Shown in pieces: positions 8,133 through 14,938 of a stretch of 64,000 nucleotides of DNA. The notes below the pieces were generated by a model. The model saw only the letters and a program-made list of their open reading frames with translations, made no database searches and was not told the DNA's origin. Every line of letters starts with the position of its first letter. The stretch's first letter is position 1. The stretch spans positions 15,482-79,481 of the forward strand of contig NZ_JBEPKD010000018.1 in the NCBI RefSeq assembly GCF_040544555.1. Reading direction: 5' to 3'. This DNA comes from Halalkalibacter oceani. Its GTDB lineage: Bacteria; Bacillota; Bacilli; Bacillales; Bacillaceae_D. Position numbers and translations under genes: made by a program.

Positions 8133-9101
8133 ATGTATCCGGCAAAAATAAGCGGTGTTGGCTCCTGTGTACCTGAAGGAAAGCTCTCCAGTCGTCAGCT
8201 GGCGGAGATGCTCGACGTGGAAGAAGAGTGGATCGTGAGCCGTACCGGAATTGAAGAACGAAGGGTGGCCGCAGAGGATGAAGCGACATCTGACTTCGCC
8301 TACGCCGCTGCTTTGCGGGCACTTCAAGATGCCTCACTTTTACCTGAGGAGATTGATTTGATTTTGGCAGCGACGGAAACGCCCGATCACATCCTGCCTC
8401 CTCTCTCCTGTCAACTTCAACATCGTCTCGGCTGCAGACCGATTCCGGCGCTCGATCTTCATAACACATGCGTCGGTTTTCTTTCGGCGCTGCAAATCGC
8501 AGAGCAATATATTAAAACCGGTGCGCATAAGCATGTGCTCGTGATCGGCGCCGATACGCTGACAAGGCTTACCGACTATACCGATAAATCAACCGCGATT
8601 CTGTTTGGCGACGGGGCGGGGGCGGTCGTTCTTTCGAGAGCGGAGGAGCGGCAAGGGATCGTGGCGACCGTTCTTCATTCAGACGGCCGGCACTTTCAAT
8701 CTTTATATGTTCCCGGCGGAGGAAGCAGGCGGCCAGCTTCAGCAGAGCATAAAAATAAAATGGTGATGGACGGGCAGAAAATTTTTAAATTAGCAGTGAA
8801 ATCGATGAGCAGCGCGCTGATTGAAAGCCTTACTACCACTGGACTAAGCAAGGAGGAAATCGACTGGGTTATCCCGCACCAGGCTAATTTGAGGATTATG
8901 GAAGCTGTCGCCCGCCAGGCCGCCATCCCGATGGAAAAAGTGATTAACACAGTAAGCCGCTACGGCAACAGCTGCTCCGCGACGATTCCGATTGCGCTTG
9001 ATACCGCGGTGAAAGACGGCCGGATCAAACGCGGAGACAGGCTGGCAATGCTGTCGTTCGGTGCAGGACTCATCTGGGGGGCGGCGATTGTGGAATTCTA
9101 A
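8133..9101 (+). CDS. fabH: Beta-ketoacyl-ACP synthase III (FabH-like)
   Basis: 322 residues with the KAS III triad: C113 in DLHNTCVGF, H249 in IPHQANLRI and N279 in YGNSCSA. The cysteine motif differs from the usual DxxAACSGF. It begins 22 bases after the FMN reductase with an AAGGAGGGGG site, so it is co-directional and may be in the same transcript. Bacillus species often carry two FabH proteins; this may be the second one. Whether it belongs functionally to the nitrilase operon or only follows it cannot be told from sequence. Confidence 0.85.
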   Translation: MYPAKISGVGSCVPEGKLSSRQLAEMLDVEEEWIVSRTGIEERRVAAEDEATSDFAYAAALRALQDASLLPEEIDLILAATETPDHILPPLSCQLQHRLGCRPIPALDLHNTCVGFLSALQIAEQYIKTGAHKHVLVIGADTLTRLTDYTDKSTAILFGDGAGAVVLSRAEERQGIVATVLHSDGRHFQSLYVPGGGSRRPASAEHKNKMVMDGQKIFKLAVKSMSSALIESLTTTGLSKEEIDWVIPHQANLRIMEAVARQAAIPMEKVINTVSRYGNSCSATIPIALDTAVKDGRIKRGDRLAMLSFGAGLIWGAAIVEF

Positions 9102-9130
9102 AGGTACTCAATCGTTTGGAGAAAGGTGTG

Positions 9131-9637
9131 CTAGTCAAGATAGTCAAACTCCGGGCCCCTCTCTCTAATTCTTGCAACTGAGCTGTAGCTGATCCGCTCC
9201 AGCCGATCCTGTGCCAGCTTTCGGGTTACGCGAAACGTGTCAGCGAGATTGACGATAATATCAGGATCACGCAGATCAAATGCCGGCAGCATATGATAAG
9301 GAATCGCCGCATAGCGGGTGAAATTGCGAGAATCAAATTCCTGCAGCTCCTGGAAGGCTGCCGGCATCATCCCCGCCTGCCAGCCGGCATGGCGAATCAG
9401 ATGGCATAGCTCATGAAAAAACGCCTCATGCTGCTCCGGGGCGGACAGACGGGAATCGATCGTAATCGAGCGAAACCGGCCTAATTCATAGGACATCGTT
9501 TTTACCTCTTTATAGTAAAGAAAGACACGGAAAAAGCGGGCCAGCCTTTTCACCTCAATATCAGCCGGTTCATTAACACCAAGCGAGAGATAGAGCTTGG
9601 AGATCCAGCTTTCTAACGGCGTTGGATAGTAGTTCAT
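9131..9637 (-). CDS. ImmA/IrrE-family metallo-endopeptidase
   Basis: 168 residues with the zinc motif HELCH at residues 75-79 in FFHELCHLIRH. ImmA/IrrE peptidases cleave partner XRE repressors (ImmR, DdrO), and XkdA of PBSX belongs to the same family. I chose the ATG at 9637 because AAGAGGTGA lies 6 bases upstream; a TTG 21 bases earlier is less likely. Its promoter carries a LexA-type box (see 9658-9686), so it should be DNA-damage induced. The likely target is the XRE protein encoded just upstream at 9794-10144. Confidence 0.85.
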   Translation of the reverse strand: MNYYPTPLESWISKLYLSLGVNEPADIEVKRLARFFRVFLYYKEVKTMSYELGRFRSITIDSRLSAPEQHEAFFHELCHLIRHAGWQAGMMPAAFQELQEFDSRNFTRYAAIPYHMLPAFDLRDPDIIVNLADTFRVTRKLAQDRLERISYSSVARIRERGPEFDYLD

Positions 9638-9657
9638 CAACGTCACCTCTTGTGCCA

Positions 9658-9686
9658 ATTATACAAACATATGTTCGTGTTGTAAA
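9658..9686 (-). promoter_or_regulatory. Sigma-A promoter of immA
   Basis: On the minus strand, TTTACA (9686-9681) and a perfect TATAAT (9663-9658) are separated by exactly 17 bases. The start codon is about 20 bases beyond the -10, so the leader is very short. The spacer contains the SOS box described separately. Confidence 0.8.
9664..9677 (-). promoter_or_regulatory. LexA (DinR) SOS box inside the immA promoter
   Basis: The minus strand reads CGAACATATGTTTG. The Bacillus LexA consensus is CGAACRNRYGTTYC; 13 of 14 positions agree, and the final G also occurs in known B. subtilis boxes. It lies wholly between the -35 and -10 elements, the expected place for repression. Confidence 0.8.
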
Positions 9687-9736
9687 TAAAAAAAGAGAAC
9701 GGGCAGCTACTCATAGAAAAAGAGTGGCTGCGTTCT
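9684..9736 (-). terminator. Terminator of the XRE gene
   Basis: Read on the minus strand, a stem (AGAACGCAGCCACTC with GAGTAGCTG..CGTTCT, small bulge) is followed by CTTTTTTT. It separates the xre transcript from immA, consistent with immA having its own promoter. Confidence 0.7.
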
Positions 9737-9793
9737 GGCTTACTAGCCTTTAGGCTAAGACTCATTTGTCACACGCTCTCTGTAGGTAAACGC

Positions 9794-10144
9794 TTATTCC
9801 ATTTCTTCTCTATTCACTTCTTTTGCCTTATAGCGTAAAAATTCGAGATGCTTTTTCAGCTCTTCAGCTTCTTCTGGTGTAATGCTCTCCTCATCCAAAA
9901 AAAATAAATTTTCCTGGCTTGAGGCCGGAGTCAGAATACTTGTCGGCTTGTCGGTGCGGCCAAGCAAGTAATCGACCGAGACTGCAAAAAAGTCGGCAAT
10001 TCGCTGCAAGGTCGCCGTGTCGGGAGTTCTGTTGCCATTTTCGTAGCCAGACACAGATACTTTTGTGACGTTGATTTCCTTTCCTAATTGCTCTTGGGTC
10101 AGCTGTTTGCTTTTACGCAATGCTTTTAACCTCTGCGGAATCAT
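9794..10144 (-). CDS. XRE-family phage-type repressor
   Basis: 116 residues with a Cro/CI helix-turn-helix at about 3-60 (LKALRKSKQLTQEQLG, VSGYENGNRTPD, VDYLLGRTD). The C-terminal tail is acidic and helical (EESITPEEAEELKKHLEFL) and resembles PBSX Xre and ImmR-type repressors. The ATG at 10144 is preferred because AGAGGAAG sits just before it; a GTG 18 bases upstream is the alternative. It is divergent from the xtrA-like gene, and its own promoter holds one of three matching operators, so autoregulation is likely. The neighbouring ImmA-type protease is the probable inactivator. Confidence 0.9.
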   Translation of the reverse strand: MIPQRLKALRKSKQLTQEQLGKEINVTKVSVSGYENGNRTPDTATLQRIADFFAVSVDYLLGRTDKPTSILTPASSQENLFFLDEESITPEEAEELKKHLEFLRYKAKEVNREEME

Positions 10145-10179
10145 CTGGATTCTTCCTCTCACTCAATAATCTCATTCTT

Positions 10180-10208
10180 ATTATAAATTAACTTACTGTT
10201 AACGTAAA
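10180..10208 (-). promoter_or_regulatory. xre promoter with operator O1 in its spacer
   Basis: Minus strand TTTACG (10208-10203), a 17-base spacer, then TATAAT (10185-10180). The spacer coincides with operator O1 (10187-10203), read on + as ATTAAC-ttact-GTTAAC: two near-identical palindromic hexamers starting 11 bases apart. Confidence 0.7.
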
Positions 10209-10276
10209 GGGAATCAGGGAAAAGGATAATTTTCAGCGTGAAAAGGGATTCGTTTAGCATTACAGGAAATTTCTGA

Positions 10277-10305
10277 TTGACAGTTAACTGGACGTTAACT
10301 ATACT
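10277..10305 (+). promoter_or_regulatory. xtrA-like gene promoter with operator O2 in its spacer
   Basis: TTGACA (10277-10282), 17-base spacer, TATACT (10300-10305). The whole spacer is operator O2, GTTAAC-tggac-GTTAAC (10283-10299). Binding there would block RNA polymerase. Confidence 0.8.
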
Positions 10306-10309
10306 TATT

Positions 10310-10326
10310 GTTAACACCAGGTTAAT
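10310..10326 (+). promoter_or_regulatory. Operator O3 downstream of the xtrA-like promoter
   Basis: GTTAAC-accag-GTTAAT, the same hexamer pair with 11-base periodicity as O1 and O2. It overlaps the expected transcription start and would reinforce repression of the rightward promoter. Confidence 0.65.
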
Positions 10327-10357
10327 TTCAGTGAAAATAAGCATGGGAGGGAAGAAA

Positions 10358-10561
10358 ATGAGGCTGAAACCGGTTGAAACGGATTCATTGTCTGGCGGCC
10401 AGCTGCTGATCAATGTTGAGGAGCAGGACAAGCCGTTCGTAATTGTTGTTTCAGAGGGACGCGCGCGGATGACCGTGCTTCCGGATCACGGGGAAACGAA
10501 GGTTGTAACCTATCAAGGCAAGGTGAAAAGAGTCAAGTTTGATGAAGGGGAAGACTTTTAA
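10358..10561 (+). CDS. XtrA/YqaO-family small phage protein
   Basis: 67 residues beginning MRLKPVE, with PFVIVVSEGRARMT and YQGKVKRVK. This resembles the XtrA (PBSX) and YqaO (skin element) family, whose role is not known. The start ATG follows GGGAGGGAAGAAA. With XRE and ImmA it matches the early-region gene content of PBSX-like elements, but no integrase, replication or structural phage genes are nearby, so this is a domesticated remnant. Expression should be off unless the XRE repressor is removed. Confidence 0.65.
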   Translation: MRLKPVETDSLSGGQLLINVEEQDKPFVIVVSEGRARMTVLPDHGETKVVTYQGKVKRVKFDEGEDF

Positions 10562-10604
10562 ATAAAGCAGATTTATTTCTATCATTTGTTCTACCAGTAC
10601 ACTG

Positions 10605-10655
10605 GAGGACATCATGTGGTGAAGCATTCATCACATGGTGTCCTCTTTTATTTTT
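10605..10655 (+). terminator. Strong terminator after xtrA-like gene
   Basis: A long stem (GAGGACatcatgtggtga with its complement ending GTCCTC at 10645) followed by TTTTATTTTT. It ends the rightward transcript from the operator-controlled promoter, so the next gene needs its own promoter or read-through. Confidence 0.85.
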
Positions 10656-10668
10656 AAAAGGAGGAGTA

Positions 10669-11085
10669 ATGATGAAGAAGCAGAAACGATCCATTGAGTA
10701 TTGCCGCAGCTGTCTTTGGCTTTTGGATCGGCAGGTTTGTCCGTTGCTGCTGCGAGGCAGGACGCCAACCTCGCTGGAGAAAAAAGAAAGAGAGAAGCTG
10801 AAAAAGGTCATCCGTGTTCATGAATCTCGCCTGAGGTTCCTTGAACAAGACAGACAGGAGCAGAAGCGATTAAACAGGGAGTTGAAGCAGGAGGTAGCAA
10901 GGGTCAAGGAAAGCAGTACTCGGCAGGAGCTTCCTCAACGGTTGCTGTATGACCTGGTAAAAAATGACCTGAGCGAGCGTGAGCATAAACGATTCTCCCA
11001 ACAGCAGACCTTAAAGCTGATTGGCATTCTCTTAAGGAGCGGAGGGGTCATCTATTTATTGATTGAGAGCTTGCTTAACCGTTAA
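10669..11085 (+). CDS. Uncharacterised basic coiled-coil protein
   Basis: 138 residues; family not recognised. The N-terminus has three cysteines (EYCRSCLWLLDRQVC) that could bind metal. Residues about 45-85 are rich in K, R and E with heptad-like spacing (coiled coil). The C-terminus ends in a hydrophobic segment (LIGILLRSGGVIYLLIESLL) that may be a single membrane span. It follows a strong ribosome site (AAGGAGGAGTA) and a terminator. Location beside the phage-derived genes may mean it belongs to that module, but nothing proves it. Confidence 0.6.
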   Translation: MMKKQKRSIEYCRSCLWLLDRQVCPLLLRGRTPTSLEKKEREKLKKVIRVHESRLRFLEQDRQEQKRLNRELKQEVARVKESSTRQELPQRLLYDLVKNDLSEREHKRFSQQQTLKLIGILLRSGGVIYLLIESLLNR

Positions 11086-11089
11086 GGAC

Positions 11090-11120
11090 AGGGGCAAAAG
11101 GGTGTTTAGCCCTCGCCCCT
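11090..11120 (+). terminator. GC-rich hairpin after the coiled-coil gene
   Basis: AGGGGC...AGGG with GCCCT.GCCCCT forms a stable hairpin with no T-tract directly after. It is a weak terminator candidate. Confidence 0.4.
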
Positions 11121-11150
11121 GAGCAATCCCCCTTTAGAGGAATAAAAAAG

Positions 11151-11180
11151 TTGACAGCAGAAATCTATCTGTTATATACT
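11151..11180 (+). promoter_or_regulatory. Promoter of the mhq operon
   Basis: TTGACA (11151-11156), 18-base spacer, TATACT (11175-11180). The MhqR box begins on the very next base, so a bound repressor would cover the transcription start. Confidence 0.7.
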
Positions 11181-11198
11181 TATCTCGAATTCGAGATA
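11181..11198 (+). promoter_or_regulatory. MhqR operator
   Basis: TATCTCGAATTCGAGATA is a perfect 18-bp palindrome and matches the published B. subtilis MhqR box (tATCTcgaAtTCgAGATa). A second degenerate copy, TATCTCGAATTGATA, lies at 11246-11260. MhqR is a MarR-type repressor released by methylhydroquinone and other quinones. Its gene is not in this window. Confidence 0.85.
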
Positions 11199-11324
11199 AA
11201 GAGGAGTTTAGAGCATTCCAACTAAAAAGCATTTTTAAAGCTATATATCTCGAATTGATAATATATTAATTTGTTATAAATTGCAGATGAGGCAGATGAG
11301 GCAGATGAAAGGATGAGGGGAAAA

Positions 11325-11945
11325 ATGACAGATTTTCTTCAGTTGGTCAAGGAAAGACGTTCTGCGGGTAATTTTTTGCCGGGGCATCCGATTACAAGGC
11401 AGGAATTGGACGCGATTTTTGATGGAGTGAAGCTGGCACCTTCCGCGTTTAATCTTCAGCATACAAATTATGTCGCCGTGATTGATCCGACGACGAAAGA
11501 GAGGCTGCAACAGGCGGCGTATGGGCAACATAAAGTGATCAGTTCCTCTGCTGTGATTGCTGTTCTTGGTGATAAGCAGGCGTTCCGTCAGGCGTCGGAA
11601 ATTTACGAAGGCTTGAAGCTGCTAGGCATTGTCAGCAAGCAGGAATACGAGCATATGGTTCAGGATACAGTTTCGTTTTATGAAACGAGAGGAACAACGT
11701 TCTTGCGGGATGAAGCGATCCGCAATGCCTCGTTATCCGCAATGCTGTTCATGCTGGCGGCGAAGGAAAAAGGCTGGGATACATGTCCGATGATTGGCTT
11801 TGACCCCAAGCAAGTGAAAGACGTACTGAACATTGACGATCAATACGAGGTAGTCATGCTGGTTACAATAGGAAAAGAAAAAACAGAAAGCCGCAGACCC
11901 CGCGGCTACCGTAAGCCGGTCAGTGAATTCGTGAGTTACATATAG
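11325..11945 (+). CDS. mhqN: MhqN-like nitroreductase family protein
   Basis: 206 residues of the nitroreductase family: RRSAGNFLPGHPI near the N-terminus (FMN contacts), LAPSAFNLQ and a C-terminal GYRKPVSEFV. It resembles B. subtilis MhqN/YodC, flavoproteins that reduce quinones or nitroaromatics with NAD(P)H. The ATG at 11325 follows GAGGGG; an ATG 12 bases earlier lacks that site. It is the first gene after the MhqR box and heads a five-gene unit. The leader contains a short 9-bp tandem repeat (about 11285-11307). Confidence 0.85.
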   Translation: MTDFLQLVKERRSAGNFLPGHPITRQELDAIFDGVKLAPSAFNLQHTNYVAVIDPTTKERLQQAAYGQHKVISSSAVIAVLGDKQAFRQASEIYEGLKLLGIVSKQEYEHMVQDTVSFYETRGTTFLRDEAIRNASLSAMLFMLAAKEKGWDTCPMIGFDPKQVKDVLNIDDQYEVVMLVTIGKEKTESRRPRGYRKPVSEFVSYI

Positions 11946-11978
11946 CAAAATCATAAATTGAAATTGGAGTGAGCAGGT

Positions 11979-12935
11979 ATGCCGAAAAAAACAAAAGGGA
12001 TTCATCACATCACGGCGATTGTCGGCCATCCACAAGAAAATGTTGATTTTTATGCGGGCGTGTTAGCGCTGCGTTTAGTAAAGAAAACAGTGAACTTCGA
12101 TGATCCGGCGACGTATCATTTGTACTTTGGCGATGAAGGTGGGAATCCGGGAACGATTATGACCTTTTTTCCGTGGCCGAATGCCCGTCGAGGAAAAATT
12201 GGCGCGGGACAGGTTGGTGTCACGGCGTTTGCCGTGCCGCAGGGCGCGCTCGCATTTTGGGAAAAGAGACTTGAGGCGTTCAACATTGCTTTTTCTAAAG
12301 TGGTACGCTTTGGCGAACTGTATTTACAGTTTGAAGACCCGCATGGACTTCAATTAGAATTAGTGGAAAGAGAAGGAGGTGCGAGCAATACGTGGCAGTT
12401 TGGCGACGTCACTCCGGAGGTCGCGATTAAAGGATTTGCCGGCGCGACGTTATTGTCGAAGCAGCCGGAGCGGACAGCCGAATTGCTTGAGTGTGAGATG
12501 GGACTGGAAAAAGCAGCTGAAGAGGGAGAATTCATTCGTTTCCGCTCAACTGCTGAAATTGGCAATATCATTGATCTGAGAAAGAGCGTCGCCCCTGTGG
12601 GACAAATCGGAGTAGGGATGGTCCACCATATTGCCTGGAGGGCCGTTAATGACGAGGATCAGTTTGAGTGGAAGAAGCAGCTGGAACGCGCCGGATATCG
12701 GGTCACGCCGGTACGGGACCGTCATTATTTCAACGCGATTTATTTCAAGGAGTATGGCGGCATTTTATTTGAAATGGCCACTGATCCGCCGGGCTTTGCC
12801 CATGACGAGTCTTTCGAGACGATGGGCGAGAAATTAATGCTGCCTGCCCAGTATGAGCCCGACCGGGAGAAAATCGAACAAACTGTGCTACCATTTAACG
12901 TGAGGCAGGTAGATTTCATTTTTCGAAAGGACTGA
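11979..12935 (+). CDS. mhqO: MhqO-like ring-cleaving dioxygenase
   Basis: 318 residues with two vicinal-oxygen-chelate halves. Half 1 has GIHHITAIVGHPQENVDFY, HLYFGDEGGNPGTIMTFFPW; half 2 has MVHHIAWRAVNDEDQF, HYFNAIYFKEYGGILFEMATDPPGF with the metal ligands (H and E). B. subtilis MhqO/MhqE/MhqA of this family are thiol-independent (methyl)hydroquinone dioxygenases controlled by MhqR, which agrees with the operator upstream. Start ATG follows TTGGAGTGAGCAGGT. Confidence 0.9.
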   Translation: MPKKTKGIHHITAIVGHPQENVDFYAGVLALRLVKKTVNFDDPATYHLYFGDEGGNPGTIMTFFPWPNARRGKIGAGQVGVTAFAVPQGALAFWEKRLEAFNIAFSKVVRFGELYLQFEDPHGLQLELVEREGGASNTWQFGDVTPEVAIKGFAGATLLSKQPERTAELLECEMGLEKAAEEGEFIRFRSTAEIGNIIDLRKSVAPVGQIGVGMVHHIAWRAVNDEDQFEWKKQLERAGYRVTPVRDRHYFNAIYFKEYGGILFEMATDPPGFAHDESFETMGEKLMLPAQYEPDREKIEQTVLPFNVRQVDFIFRKD

Positions 12936-12940
12936 TCGTT

Positions 12941-13552
12941 TTGCTTTCAATTGATCCAGCAGGAAATAGTGAGAAAGACAATTATAAGCTGTTAACAGGC
13001 GGTGTTGTTCCGCGGCCGATCGCCTTTGTGACGACACGATCGCCGAAGGGGACGGTCAATGGGGCGCCGTTTAGTTTCTTTAATGTTGTCTCATCAAGCC
13101 CGCCGCGGATTTCATTGGCGATTCAGCGGATGGCAGGGAAGCAGAAGGATACAGCAAGAAACATAGAAGCTGTTGGTGAATTTGTCGTCCATCTTGTTGA
13201 TCAGCAAAATGTTGGGCAAGTAAATCAAACAGCGGCAAGTCTGCCGTCCGATCAAAGTGAAATTGAGCTGGCAAAGCTGACACCGGTAAATAGCGTAAAG
13301 CTTGCCGTTCCGGGCGTGAAAGAAGCAAAAATGAGGCTGGAGTGTGTGCTGGAACATCGGCTGGAGCTTGAAGGAGAGGCGGGGACGACAGGCTGTGACT
13401 TCATCATCGGCAAGGTTGTCCACTTTCATATAGCGGAAGAAATTTATGAAAACGGCCGAATTGATCCGCACGGCTTGGGCGCTGTTAGCCGCTTGGCCGG
13501 GCATGATTATGCGAAGATTGGCGAGATGTTTTCGCTGAAACGACCGCAATAA
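12941..13552 (+). CDS. Flavin reductase-like domain protein
   Basis: 203 residues of the split-barrel FMN-binding flavin reductase family: GGVVPRPIAFVTTRSPKGTVN (about 21-41) and NGAPFSFFNVVSSSPPRISLAI, then a late GLGAVSRLAGHDYAKIGEMF. Such proteins bind FMN and reduce it or a bound substrate. Start is TTG at 12941 with AAAGGACTG upstream, 5 bases after mhqO. I do not know this gene as a normal member of the B. subtilis mhq operons, so its insertion between mhqO and the mhqE remnant is notable. Confidence 0.8.
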   Translation: MLSIDPAGNSEKDNYKLLTGGVVPRPIAFVTTRSPKGTVNGAPFSFFNVVSSSPPRISLAIQRMAGKQKDTARNIEAVGEFVVHLVDQQNVGQVNQTAASLPSDQSEIELAKLTPVNSVKLAVPGVKEAKMRLECVLEHRLELEGEAGTTGCDFIIGKVVHFHIAEEIYENGRIDPHGLGAVSRLAGHDYAKIGEMFSLKRPQ

Positions 13553-13580
13553 TCGTCGTCTGAATGGAGCGGGAGTGGGT

Positions 13581-14100
13581 ATGATGCTAGAAATGGCGGG
13601 ACTTCATCACATATCAGCAATGGTCAACGATGCACAGCGGACGGTCACCTTTTATGCGGGGATAGTAGGAGTAAGGCTTGTTATGCCCGGCCGGACGGCT
13701 ATCATCTTTATTTTGGAAATGAGACAGGAGATCCCGGCAGCATTCTCACATTTTTTCCATCAAGCTGACGCCTGAAGTGCGTGGACTGATGGGCGCCGGC
13801 ACGATTCATCATCTTGCCTGGGATGAAGATGCGCTGAATGACTGGCGGACGCTACTTGACGACAGAGGCTATCATCCGACGGAGGTTCATGACCGCACTT
13901 ATTTTACATCCCTTTATTTTCATGAGGATGGTGGCATTTTGTTCGAAATCGCCACTGACTATCCCCGGGTTTTGCTGTTGATGAGCAAATGGATAAGCTT
14001 GGTGAGAGGCTGATGCTGCCTGCATGACTGGAAGAAAAACGAGAAGAACTGGAACAAAGATTACCTCCGCTTACGATTCGGAAATGGGAAGGGAGCTAAA
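13581..14100 (+). pseudogene. Broken mhqE-like dioxygenase
   Basis: The N-terminus (LHHISAMVNDAQRTVTFYAG) and C-terminal half (TIHHLAWDEDALNDWRTLL, SLYFHEDGGILFEIATDYP) match the MhqE/MhqO family, but about 150 middle residues are missing. There is a frameshift near 13690: the reading DGYHLYFGNETGDPG continues in another frame. A stop follows at the deletion junction, another frameshift lies near 13965, and a TGA replaces a probable TGG near 14023 before LEEKREELEQ. The remnant ends with TAA at 14098-14100. It precedes mhqD as mhqE does in B. subtilis. The working copy of this activity is probably mhqO. Confidence 0.85.
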
Positions 14101-14104
14101 CAGG

Positions 14105-14710
14105 ATGAAACATATTTTTCAAAAAGGAAAAGATCCGTCAAAGCCGACACTGCTTTTGCTGCACGGAACAGGTGGAACTGAAAAGGATTTGCTGCCGCTA
14201 GCCGGAATGGTTGATGAGGATGCGTCTGTGCTAAGCGTACGGGGGAATGTGCTGGAAAACGGCATGCCGCGTTTTTTTCGCAGATTGGCAGAGGGCGTTT
14301 TTGATGAGGAAGATTTGATTTTCCGTACGGCGGAGCTAAAGCAATTTCTTGATGATTCAGCGGAGCAGTATCGCTTTGACCGGCAAAATGTGATCGCGAT
14401 CGGGTACTCGAACGGAGCGAATATCGCCGCGAGCTTACTGTTTCACTATCAAAATGCGTTGAAAGCGGCGATCCTTCACCATCCGATGGTGCCGCGAAGA
14501 GGAATCGAGCTGCCCGACTTGAGCGGAACGTCGATCTTCATCGCCGCCGGGACAAATGATCCGATTTGTGCGTCGGAAGAATCGACTGAACTGCAGGCAT
14601 TGTTGGAGAAAGCCAATGCGTCGGTCAAGCTTCATTGGGAGGATCGCGGTCATCAATTAACCGCCGCTGAAGTGGAAGCCGCCGCTCAGTGGTATCAGCA
14701 ATTATCGTAG
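14105..14710 (+). CDS. mhqD: MhqD-like carboxylesterase
   Basis: 201 residues of the alpha/beta hydrolase fold. Oxyanion region LLLLHGTGG (about 16-24), nucleophile S102 in GYSNGA, aspartate in AGTNDP, histidine in GHQLT near the end. It shares long segments with B. subtilis MhqD (RGNVLENGMPRFF, HHPMVPRRGI). MhqD is a putative esterase induced by quinones. The ATG at 14105 follows AAGGGAGCTAAACAGG and lies 5 bases after the end of the mhqE remnant. It ends the operon. Confidence 0.9.
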   Translation: MKHIFQKGKDPSKPTLLLLHGTGGTEKDLLPLAGMVDEDASVLSVRGNVLENGMPRFFRRLAEGVFDEEDLIFRTAELKQFLDDSAEQYRFDRQNVIAIGYSNGANIAASLLFHYQNALKAAILHHPMVPRRGIELPDLSGTSIFIAAGTNDPICASEESTELQALLEKANASVKLHWEDRGHQLTAAEVEAAAQWYQQLS

Positions 14711-14722
14711 GGAGCTAGGGCT

Positions 14723-14755
14723 GGGCGAAAGGTTGTTTTTTCTACCTTTTGGCCC
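14723..14755. repeat. Hairpin, repeat family A copy 2
   Basis: GGGCGAAAGGT with ACCTTTTGGCCC, an imperfect stem right after mhqD. It is followed by GCCTTTATG rather than a long T-run. It probably ends the mhq operon weakly. It is like the hairpins at 4989, 25604 and 41187. Confidence 0.55.
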
Positions 14756-14785
14756 GCCTTTATGTTTGTCACCCCCGCTTTTCTC

Positions 14786-14832
14786 TGAAAGCTGCTGAAA
14801 AAGTACGAGTTCCCCTTTTTCTAGTTACTTTT
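14786..14832. repeat. Partial copy of hairpin repeat family B
   Basis: The left arm AAGCTGCTGAAAAAGTACGAG is intact, but the right arm (CCCCTTTTTCTAG) is degraded. The same arm and loop start recur at 18988, 26577, 34209 and 45287. Confidence 0.5.
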
Positions 14833-14938
14833 ATTCCAGCAGGAGATGGCGCCAATTGCCTGTCATTTGGCACGAAAAGCTGTCGTGAACGCTGCCGAAT
14901 TCCATTACACTTTGAGATAGTAAAAGGAGGAATGAACA

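Noticed and set aside
11285..11307. GCAGATGAG tandem repeats before mhqN
   Set aside because: Only two to three 9-bp units; no sign of a functional repeat such as a CRISPR or variable promoter spacer.
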